Assembly (NCBI GenBank): GCA_000328365.1
Contig: KB295623.1
Span: 156,967 to 220,966 of the forward strand
DNA from: Capitella teleta
Lineage: Eukaryota; Annelida; Polychaeta; Capitellidae
Direction of reading: 5' to 3'
Length of the DNA stretch: 64,000 nucleotides
Part shown: piece after piece, positions 13,138 through 25,365 of the stretch
Numbering within the stretch: the stretch's first letter is position 1
How the letters are laid out: every line of letters starts with the position of its first letter
Position numbers and translations under genes: made by a program
The notes under the pieces: model-generated
What the model saw: the letters and a program-made list of their open reading frames with translations, nothing else
What the model was told of the DNA's origin: nothing
Databases searched by the model: none

Positions 13138-13485
13138 GGGGGCACCGAATAGCTCAGTTGGTTTGACCGGCTGCCTGCAATCTATATGCCGACCGTGGGG
13201 GTCGAGGTCCAGTGTTCAAGACCCGATCAGGCTGCGAGCGTTATGATTGTGAATTATAATTGTAATCCGTTATAATTGGAATTCTTCGGTGACTCTGCAG
13301 TGCTGCTCAACTGCGTAACAAGGCCGGGCGCTGTGTACTACTGTCTATGGTGGTATACAGGATAAAGAACCCTTGGGATTTATCGATAAGTGTATGGGGA
13401 AACCCCGGTCCCGGGCCTTCTGTTCTGGCGCCCGTGTCAGCCCATTGGTTTGGGTGGAGCCGTAAAACCCAATCATTTATGTATA
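13138..13485 (+). mobile_element. tRNA-derived SINE, best copy
   Basis: The head resembles a tRNA gene: a box-A match TAGCTCAGTTGG at 13150-13161 and a box-B-like GTGTTCAAGACCC near 13213. It is too irregular to fold as a normal tRNA and is followed by an unrelated body (about 13290-13475) that includes CAGTAGTACACAGCGCCCGG in its minus-strand form. The same body occurs at 23166-23320, 39291-39337 and 58899-59187, so this is an interspersed family. RNA polymerase III transcription from the internal boxes and mobilisation by a LINE are expected for such elements. Confidence 0.85.
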
Positions 13486-14690
13486 AATAATAGATAAGGT
13501 TAAAAGTTGATGACTCAAGGTAGAATATCCCTTATTCAGCGAACTATTTAGTGACCACCTAAAAATTCTAACGATGTATCTAAGTTGAGTCATGTAGTGT
13601 ATTTCATGTACAAATCACGTATCTCTTGTGTGTGATTGATTCTATTCAATAATATTTCTTTCGGTGATGCCATGAAATTTAATTTATTGGGAATTGATGC
13701 AAGATTGTAGTATGCATTCGACCTCACTCCATACCGATAAAAGATATAAAAATAATTAAATCAAAACTATTTTGTGGAGTTTGGAGTGAAGGAGTACAGT
13801 TTGATTTCCAGCAAGTTCGTGAGGCCGCAGATGTTGCAATTATGTTTGATCCTCAAGATCACTGAAGTCGCGGATTTCGGTCGAAGTCCCTAGACGGTAG
13901 ATGAGAGGCTCGATTATCCAAGCGGGTGACTCGCGACTGAAAGGTTTAAAAGTTAAAAGGTTAAAAGGTTAAGCGGGTGCGAGTTAATTGAAGCTTTGGT
14001 ACGGGAAATAAGCTCTAACTGCCACGTGGCATACGTGTAAGAAAGTGAATTTCTGACAACAGAGAAGTGCTCAAGGAAAAGGGATATAATCATTATTGAT
14101 GGACATAAAAAGCCTAATAATTAAGACATGTGTCGAAATTTCAAATCATTGGAATAATAACAATTTATGGTGTGGTTTTATGAAAGACCAGGAAAGTAAA
14201 GTTGATTAGGATATGAATCTAAACAACAAATCATCAGACTACAAGTAAATGCCATTGCTGTTGAAATGAACTGACGCATGAAAGGGAAATAACATAGGAG
14301 TAAGGGCGATTCCTGCCGATTTCCTAGTGAAAAACAGTGACCTATATATTTGTAATATAAAGCGAATGGATCCCCCGAAATGACCATCCAAGAAATACGG
14401 GACGGGACACTTCGCGGGAATCCGTTTCCCTAAAAGCGAGACACCTCCTATAGCTTGTGAGTTCTAAGAACGCCATTGTTGAATCAGCGCAACTGCCATC
14501 CATTTGTATCATATGGCTTTGGATCATCCCAGAACACAATTACCTGGATATGACGTTGATGTCATCGGCATTTGTTTAATCGTGCTTGCTGTCACTCAGT
14601 ATTAAATCTACTACATTGTGGTTGTTGTCCATTATATCAAAGAAATAAACGTCTCTAAGTCATTTCGTTTTATAGGAAATTCAATTGATA
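13486..14690. other. Intergenic, no gene recognised
   Basis: Short frames only. A small direct repeat of aaaaggtt units lies near 13940-13975. Confidence 0.55.
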
Positions 14691-14764
14691 TATCTACTGC
14701 CAATACCCAACTTCATAAGCTACATAAACGTTATAAAGGCTTTATAAATTAATTCCGATTTGAT

Positions 14765-15186
14765 TTGTATTTGATTATACAAGTAAGTCAAGTACTCTAT
14801 TTAGCATGTACATTCAAACTCAAAATTCATGACAAAATTCTTGTGCCAAAACCTCATTACAAATGTACTGAACAATATTTTGATGCCACAGCTCCTTTAT
14901 TGTGGAATGGATTACCTACTGATATACGTCTATCTAGATCTTTAGACCTTTTTAAATCAAAATTGAAAAGTCATTTTTTTAGAACTGCAATTTGATTATT
15001 TTAATACGACTGTATATGTAATGTTCACTTACAATATGTTATGTTTTTCTTATTTAATATATGCTTGTATTTATTTCATGTTCATATTATTTTATTTGTT
15101 ACATGTATGTCAAGCGCAACAGAACAATTTTATTGGAAATTATGGCGCTATATAAATGACAATTTCATTCATTCATTCATTCATTC
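14765..15186 (+). mobile_element. 3' end of an L2/CR1-like LINE
   Basis: The frame at 14765-14995 ends with a peptide containing APLLWNGLPTDIR and a following SLDLFKSKLKSHFF. This is the typical carboxyl end of CR1/L2-group LINE polyproteins. It is followed by a 3' untranslated part with GGCGCTATATAAAT and an (ATTC)n tail near 15166-15186, both hallmarks of these LINEs. No reverse-transcriptase core precedes it, so this is a 5'-truncated copy; the 5' limit is uncertain. Confidence 0.85.
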
Positions 15187-17132
15187 AAATTGTGTTTTTG
15201 GGACCATTGGAAAAAAGAAAAATCCATAATATGACAAATAAATTTCAAACGCATGCATTATTGGAATTATGTAGAAATCGGTTTGTCAAGTTATGCTGAA
15301 TGCACCTGTTTGAACGTGTACAATAAGAATTACAGGTAATTAAGAACACACCTATGAACTACATACAGGTACATGTGAACAGTAAATTCCAAAAATAAAT
15401 CGATCACGATTAGTAATGTTAATCTAATAGACAACTGACGAACTTTGTACATGGCATTCACGTATCCTAGCTCAATAACCTGAACTTCTGAATGCATTTA
15501 CTGTGTTTAATCATTCAGCCGATGTCACAAGCAGTTATTTCAAAACAGCTCACAGGTCATTGAAGCGGTTGGCGTCGAGGACACTCTGTCCTGACCAAGC
15601 GGTCAACGTGACCACCTGAAAGGTCTTTACGAGGTGCACTCTTGTTCTCGAGCTATTCTAATACACGTTCAGCTTTAGCCTTGGGATGTCATACTAATAC
15701 ATAAAGGCCTTTAGATCACTCCGCTTCGAAGCCTTCCAGTCGGGTGCTGGCTTTAATATATTCTCGCTGGAATACCCAATGCTTACACTGTTAATTAATT
15801 ATTACCATTTTGACAAACAATTCAATTATGCATGTTCAATATTTTCATTCAAAATTATGATCAGCTACAGTGCATGCCCTGCATGTACAGGTTGTGGCGT
15901 ACGTAGGCCTATGGCCCAAGGATGAAACAAGTATATGGTGAAAAAGTGTGACGTCAATGAATTTTCTTCTGTACGTGTGTGGAGATAAACAACTAAAATA
16001 TTAACGTCGTTTTCTATATGGAGTGAAATTCCCAATAGATTCCCCCTATAGACAAATATCTTAAAGAAAGGCTTCGCTGGGAGAGATAGCAGTTGGAAAC
16101 TTGGAATGACATCATTATTTTTTCAGTCTTACAAATTTGGACGCATAACGGTATTTTTGTCTGTTGATCTAACTATTAGTCATTGTTGTTTTAGATGCAA
16201 TTGATGGCCTCATGCATACCCTATGTCCGACACTGATCACGATCTGAGCGACTGAGACAGATGGAATATCTTCCTAAAACCAATAAGGGCTCGAATTGGA
16301 TTCTGGACATGTTCTATTTGGCGTCCCTTCTCTTCTTACGTACAACAAAGAGCAGCGTCTCTGTGAAATCTGCGGAGTCCCATCTTTGATTTCTAGCTGG
16401 TTATGTAAAAAAAAAGCTGTTCGATCCAGAAAAGAGGGTTGGGATGCAAATCTGGAAGTACGGTAGTGACACAATGAGTTCTTGATGTAGGGTTACTGGG
16501 AAATCAACAATGGATGTTTTTGTCTGCACATATGGCATAAATGCACTTACAAGTACATGAAGGTGAAGCAAATATGCGTGTATATTGCACAGATATAGCA
16601 AATAAAGATTTCATGTCAGATCGCTCCGTGGAATGTACGCAGTGACACCAAGAAAGTCAAATGCCAGAAGCCAGTGACAGTATAGCGCCAATATGTCTTT
16701 TTGTCTATTCCCATTCGCAAAACGTAATCTTCTTTGCTTCAAGGTCATCCAGGGTGCACTTGATCTGTTCAGACGCGCGTGCCTGGGAGGCCACACACCG
16801 AGACTGCCGCTGTCACGAAATGCTCTGGCGTGAGAACGCCATAATTACGACGTCAGCACGAGGTAAAGCGATCTCTGGCGAATTCCCTTCCAGTCATGCA
16901 CTGAAGTACGAACATTTGCATAATTTGAACGGTAGCATTTCATTAAACTTATTGATTACGTTCGTGTTTTCCTATACGTGTTGTGTCTGCAGTGTTGACA
17001 TGTCCTAATCTATTCCAGATACACATGTACAGCAAGAGAGGTTTAAGGCTTGCATTGAACTTGTAGCGCAATAAGGGGAAGCCGTGAGCTAATGCTAATT
17101 ACTAGAAAACATCCAAGATAAATGTTATAGCC
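15187..17132. other. Intergenic, no gene recognised
   Basis: Nearly 2 kb without a recognisable exon chain or RNA gene. The 115-codon frame at 16661-17008 shows no family motif. Confidence 0.5.
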
Positions 17133-17231
17133 TATAGCCGACTAAAAATTGATTCGATAGGAAAGGTGCGTTATGATTCCACTGATGAGTGCGAGAATGG
17201 TTCAGATCATAACGTCTCTTCCTTGCGATGC
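17133..17231 (+). repeat. Local duplication, copy 1
   Basis: The block runs from tatagccgac through ttgattcgataggaaagg, gcgttatgattccactgat and cagatcataacgtctctt to gcgatgc. It recurs at 17350-17444 in the same orientation with about ten differences, so it is a local duplication. Confidence 0.9.
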
Positions 17232-17349
17232 ATCGTTGGGGGTACATGTATTAATAAGAATTGTATACGAGGGAGGGTCGAGAAGTGATGAGCCTCGGGC
17301 ATTCCGCGTTGTAATTGAAGCCCTGATGTTTATTTGTTGTTCAACATAC

Positions 17350-17444
17350 TATAGCCGACGAAAAGTTGATTCGATAGGAAAGGTGCGTTATGATTCCACT
17401 GATAAGTACGAGAATGATCCAGATCATAACGTCTCTTGCGATGC
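17350..17444 (+). repeat. Local duplication, copy 2
   Basis: Second copy of the block at 17133-17231, about 120 bp downstream of the end of the first. Confidence 0.9.
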
Positions 17445-17959
17445 TTTATTACGGTAGATTTCACTGATCTCTGGCGCTACTGAAAAGAAGCTACTGAATA
17501 CGACCAGTTGACTAAATGTTACTATAAATAGCAGCCAATGAGATACCACCTGTCATCGATGTGTGCCTGGATCCTTATACATAGGAACCAGTGAACGGCC
17601 AGATATAGTGATATCTGCTTTGAAGAATTGGAAGCTGTTACCATGCCAACATGATTTCTCTGAGCACATCTTAATCTCAATGGCTTGAAAAGAACAAAGC
17701 AAGGCATCACCTAAGCTCTAGCTCCTTCTAATTCAGCTGTCTGAAAAGGCGTTAAGTTGTTTGAGCTCATTAGCTTGCATTTTCTATTACATCTACTGCT
17801 CAAAGCTTCGGCTTCGAATATTCGGACAAATTGAATATTTGCCCATCACCAGTAAAACCAACAATTAAATCGACACAACGTTTAGTACCTCGATGAGTGA
17901 GTTGCAAAAAAGTCGAACCACAGGTAAATAAAGAAAAAAATTGAGAAAATGTACAGAGA

Positions 17960-17965
17960 TTTATT
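17960..17965 (-). terminator. Candidate poly(A) signal of YY1
   Basis: AATAAA on the minus strand, about 370 bp beyond the YY1 stop codon. Confidence 0.5.
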
Positions 17966-18330
17966 TATAATATTATAAAAAAATGTGCTGCAGAGTGCTG
18001 ATAGCAGCAGCAATAATTCCACTCCTCCCCAGCCCCTGACTCCCAATGGGGAGCGAAATAATGTCCATTTCATTGAATCGTGAGGATAATAACTTAAATA
18101 ACAAAGCACGCAGCATCGTCCTAAGTACGGAGCTGAATTCGGAGCAGAGGTGAGTCAGCAATTCACTGATTGAAATACGAGAAAGGTTCATCCGTTGCCT
18201 GTAACTGAACTTGCTCGACGACCCCTCCTTGTACAATGGTGCCATCAGATGTGATCTGCTGTAGAGTGTATGCAGGCTGATTCCTGAAACTGACTCATTA
18301 GAACTGGCAGCTCATACATTGAGCGGAGAC

Positions 18331-20617
<2,287 letters not shown>

Positions 20618-20914
20618 TCATGATCAATATGATTGTGAATATTCATCGAAAATACACTACTAAAATTGGTCAAACGAAAACAGCCGTCATTGAAGAATAC
20701 AGCCACAATTCTCGGCGAGCTAGTGGCATGTTTCTGATTAGGGTGTCATTGACAAAGATTTTTTTTTTATGATATTGATATCACAAAACTTTGATCTGAT
20801 ATCGCGATATTGCGATGCCGGTGTAAATTTGAGCATTAGTTAATTCTCTACCAAACTCTTCAGAACTAACAATGCGAATGAAAACAAAATTGTCATGATA
20901 ATTTAATTACTCAA

Positions 20915-22910
20915 TTACTTAATTACTCAATATGTCGAGATATTCGTGAGGTTGGCTCGAATACTTCGACTCACCCATTCCGCGAAATACATCTTTGAAT
21001 TCTTTGAGTACATATTCTTGAGTAATCAGAAGCTGGTGGTTTCTGCCTTCAATCGTCACGCTGTTTGTAGACTGCTTCTGGATGGTGGGTTTCTTGATTG
21101 CAACATATTCGACCGATGAACTGGTTCTTAAGCCATAGATCTTTTCTACTGCTAGTAGAGATGACAGATTGGGTCGCTTCACAGGTGGAAATCTGATATA
21201 GCCCATCTCTTCAGAGAGATGTCGTCCAATGATGGGGTGCTTGCGAACATCACACACTTGAAATCGTCTTGATAGCGTTTGGTTGCCGATGCGTAATCTT
21301 AGCAATCTTGAGTCAATTGTTTTGACGGAATGGTCTCCATAAGCTTTGATTTTCACAGTGGCTGGTTCCATGCGAACGCTTGTGCCAATAGTCTTATTAT
21401 ATAGATACAATGGTATTGTATTGCAACCTGCGCAAGAGTCGATCTCTGCTTCAACCAAATGAACAGTTGAGCTGTTTGAAGTGCTGAACCACATGGGGCA
21501 GAGATGTGGAAGTTTTGGATCTGAGGATGTGCTGAGGGTATGAAAACTGACAGACTCTTGGTCTCCAGCATCATTATCATCATCATGGGGTGTTTCGTGA
21601 TGTTTGTCTTCTATTTCGTGGAATTTAGTTTTGCTGAATGAAGGGTGTTTCCTACTGCTGGCTCTGCACACTTTCTCCCAGTGTCCGATTTTGCCGCAAT
21701 TGTTGCATGTTGACTGATTAGCAGGACACTCGTTTCTAGAGCATCTCACTTGTTTCCCGCACCATCCGCATCCCTTCTGTTGAATAGAGGCTCTCGGATG
21801 ATGATTCTGTAGTCGGATTCTGTTGATTGCTGTAGATGACAGAGGAGGAAAACCCTTTGTCAGAGCATTCTCCGGTAACACTTGCTGAGCCATCATCGAA
21901 AGATCTTCCACCATCAGATTGCGTGCTTGGATGTTTGAGGCAATATCCATGACTGCTTTGCTACATCCACCTTCAAGCATTCCTTGTAGATTTCTTTGGA
22001 AGAGAGACCATTGAGAAGAACATTCCATAATGTTTTATCGAGAGGATCTTTGTCCATGTTCATAGTGCAAACTAGATCTCTGGCTTGTTTGTTGGCACCA
22101 TATAACACACGTTAGTGTTGGTGTGCAGTAAAACACCAATTTCCTCTGGCTTGTTTGTAGAATTCAGTCAGGGTAAGATTGCCTTGTCGTAGATAGAAGT
22201 ATTTATAGCTTGCAGAAATTTCTTCATTCGTGGGCTTTACTTGTTTCTCTTAGGCGCTTATGATATTTCGATATTCTTTAGTTTCTTGGTCTAATTTAAT
22301 TTCTTGTAGAATGGCTTTGCCTCGCTCACCCGAACAGACTTTGATGAAATTGCAGATGTACTTGGGGCTTTTCTCGTTGCCTTCGAAATAGAGGATTTTG
22401 TTCTCCATCTCTTCTTTCCATCTTGCGAATCGTTGAGGTAGCTTTGTGTCCGGTGTTCAATCAAGGCTTGGCCGGTACTGCCGTTGCTGGTTTGTCATGA
22501 TCCCACTTCTGACACCATGTTATAGTTCAATAACACTAAGGCAATGGTTGACGTTTGCCAGGTTTAATCAGACTATAGATTTCAAATAATATTGTGCTTA
22601 TATACATTTGCATGATGGAATGAACATGCATGTTGATATATATAGATGAGTTAAATTGAGATGAGTGAAGAGAACAAGATGTCCTTTAACTGTAACAAGG
22701 GATACTTATAGATAACATACACAACAGATTTCGTAAACGGGCATGATACGTCAGAAAAGATAGAAGCCGGACACAGCTTGACAGTGCTCAATGCTCAATG
22801 GACCTAAACTGAGGCATTTAATGCACACAAATATACGAGATCTCTTCAAATTGTTTGTATGTGTTTATAGATCTCATTTAAATTGTATGTGTTTACATAC
22901 AATGCAGCAG
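20915..22910 (-). mobile_element. Ty3/Gypsy-type LTR retrotransposon, broken fossil
   Basis: Minus-strand order: a probable 5' LTR (about 22910-22518), a primer-binding-site-like stretch directly after it (22517-22501), a gag region with zinc-knuckle nucleocapsid motifs, and an aspartic-protease region. I see no reverse transcriptase, integrase or second LTR, so it is an incomplete, broken copy. The protease and nucleocapsid style fits Ty3/Gypsy better than BEL/Pao. Long stretches remain readable, which points to a fairly young to middle-aged insertion. The LTR's outer edge is approximate. Confidence 0.8.
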
Positions 22911-23165
22911 GATTATGGACCAAAATGAATCTGTCAACTTCTTATTTATTTGTTCTGCTGACTTGTTTTCAGAGCTGAACTTGTTCTTTCAATTGTTTCA
23001 TTTCTCTCGCCTCAGAAAATACCAAATTTATTTTTAGAGCGCAGTTTTTACATACGAGTTTAGCCGATTGAGCTCGTGCTGATTTCAATTGATCTGCTAA
23101 CCATAATTGAGTAATGGAGGAGCAGATGACAGGGAACTGTGACATCCTCAGAAAAAGTGAGTGAG

Positions 23166-23320
23166 TGATTGGGGTTTTACGGCTCCACCCAACCCGTTCG
23201 GGTGATACGGGCGCCAGAACAGAAGGCCCGGGACCGGGGTTTCCCCCTACTCTTATCGATAAATCCCAAGGGTTCTTTATCCTGCATACCACCATAGACA
23301 GTAGTACACAGCGCCCGGCC
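23166..23320 (-). mobile_element. SINE copy, head missing
   Basis: Minus-strand match to the body of the SINE at 13138-13485, including the GGGTTTTACGGCTCCACCC end and the CAGTAGTACACAGCGCCCGG block. The tRNA-like head is absent; the match stops abruptly at 23320 before an A-rich piece. Confidence 0.85.
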
Positions 23321-23403
23321 TAAAAAAAGAAAAGGGGGCGGTCGGGAAAGACACAGGGTTAATGACCACGAGTAGTACTTAAAGTACCTCCAAGGAAATC
23401 ATA

Positions 23404-24660
23404 TTAAATATATTGTATTCCAATTTCTCTTGCATAATGACGTTGCCATCCCGCCTGTGAGATACTTGGGATTGTATTTTGCTTACACACCCGGATAGTT
23501 GTTCTAGGAGAGTTTACAGACGTGGCAATTGAAGCACTCCTGCTCAGCAACGAGCCGACTTCCTCGGCACTTGGTTTCCGGACAGAGTCCTTAGCCACAC
23601 TGTGGCACAAGCTGAAGAGGGCAAGCAGGCAGTCCTTGTCAACTAGACATTGTAGTGTTCTTGACCTGTAAGATGGAATATACTGTTATAAATATGAAAC
23701 ATAAAAATTGATTTTGCAGTTATGTTCTAGAATAGTTCTTAATGATAAATAGAAGTAAATTATTTCTCTAGGCATTGTTTACACGTTCATTTTTTTTTTT
23801 TTTTTTTTTTTCATCGTCATCGTCCTCATCACAGTCAGTGTCATCATCACAGGCATTGTCATCACTCGGTGACCAGTCTCTGTCGTAGTGCTTTGCTTGT
23901 ATTCTGTCCTTGTCCATGCCACAGTCAGCAGTCGTAATGCCTCTCTGAATATGCCCGTCTTTGTCTGTCTGAATACAGAAAGCTGGGGCAGAAAATCAAA
24001 ATTATTAGTAAATCAAAACAATATGGAGACTGCTACTTACTTCTACTTTCCCTAAGGGTCTGGATTTTTTTGTGCTTGGACAGAGTGATCGCCTGGCTGC
24101 CCACACTGACCATCAGGGATGACTGAGGCATGGGTGGATCAGGGGAAGGTAGCAGAGATGGCCCAGCTTCTTTTTCTTCTTCCACAGGGAGGGTGGGTGT
24201 AACTGCTCGAGGCTGAAATGAATGAGTTTGTTTTCATTAATCACAACTGAGCAATGAATACAATGTTATTGCTAGATTATTGTTCATTTTAACCTGGAGA
24301 TCCCAAACCCTTATGCCTCATACCCTAGTATTCATCCTATAAAATGATTGATGAAGAAATATAATAGTATATAAAATCAAAATTATCTCCTCCACTTCAG
24401 CTGAATCTTCAAACTGATTCATGATCTACAATTCACAATGTGACACTGACGGTGGGTAAATGGCATATATCTGACACCTGAATGCTATCAGGGCCCTGCT
24501 GCCTGATTACTTTCATTATGCCAAATTCACCCATAGGGTCAAGCAGGATAGGGGTCTCTTCCATATACTTTTTGCCATGCACCTTGACAGCCTTTTGAAG
24601 CATAGAAATGGAGGTTAGCTTGCACAAAAAAAGATGGTACATCGCTCATGAAAAGTGGTC
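23404..24660 (-). CDS. Unrecognised multi-exon gene or pseudogene
   Basis: I do not recognise this family. The minus strand shows at least four exon-like blocks: about 24642-24480, 24208-24040, 23983-23815 and 23665-23404 (stop). The joins look like GT/AG in three places, for example exon start after TTTCAG near 24209 and exon end at A/GTAAGT near 24040. The second block is Pro- and Glu-rich and ends with SKHKKIQTLRES. The third contains FCIQTDKDG and an acidic run DDACDDD-like segment that runs into a poly-A tract. The last is a Ser-rich block ending HYAREIGIQYI-stop. The poly-A run and the lack of a clear donor after it suggest either another splice pattern or decay. Function unknown. Confidence 0.35.
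24608..24637 (-). repeat. Inverted repeat, left copy
   Basis: GGAGGTTAGCTTGCACAAA followed by AAAAGATGG reappears inverted at 24941-24973. The element between them is about 300 bp. It overlaps the 5' end of the unrecognised gene's first block. Confidence 0.75.
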
Positions 24661-24940
24661 TTTATGTGTGGCCTATTGCCATGGCAACATTGTCATCCGC
24701 TCACACAATAATCACCGATTCCGGTTTCTTTGAACCAAAAACACTAAAATTTTGCACAAAGTAATAACATTTTAGCAAAGTTGGGCTCGGTTTTACTTTT
24801 TCTGTATTTTTACCCGCATTATAGTATGAATTTTATGTCAGGTAGAAGTGTATTTATAATTTATGCAAAACTGCGGGGTCACTCACTTAGGTGATCTGTT
24901 ATGACTATGATTTTTTTAAATGGAGGGATAGGCTGGTGTT

Positions 24941-24973
24941 CCATCTTGTTTGTGCAAGCTAACGTCCTCCATG
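24941..24973 (+). repeat. Inverted repeat, right copy
   Basis: CCATCTTGTTTGTGCAAGCT followed by AACGTCCTCCATG is the inverted partner of 24608-24637, with about three differences. Confidence 0.75.
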
Positions 24974-25365
24974 TCTATGTTTGAACAAGCTGAAAATATT
25001 CGATGTTGGGTGTCGGGATTGGTCATGTCATCTTTTTCAGTGGAAAGATCCAATAATTCGGCCTGAGGAAGTATGTTTACAGTTTTCTTAAAGTATTGAA
25101 TGTAATTTAACTATTGATTGCAAAAATGTTAAGTGGCAAATTACGCTATAATTGGCAAAACCACCTTTAAGTGCTGAAATTCCGGGAGTAGTTGGATATG
25201 TTTCGTTTGGTGAAACGAAATGTCAATTTTAGCGCGGCTTCGTACTACTGCCGCCAACCATGTGTTCACTCACTCGATGATTGAGTGAAAGAAGGGAGGC
25301 GGAACCCGGTGCCTTTGGTTGTGGGCTGATTAATGATAACAGGAAACATCAATTAAGAATCAAAC

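Noticed and set aside
13138-13240. tRNA gene
   Set aside because: Box A and B are present but the acceptor and anticodon stems do not pair well, and the unit is joined to a dispersed SINE body.
16661-17008. 115-codon plus-strand frame
   Set aside because: Composition and lack of motifs do not support a gene.
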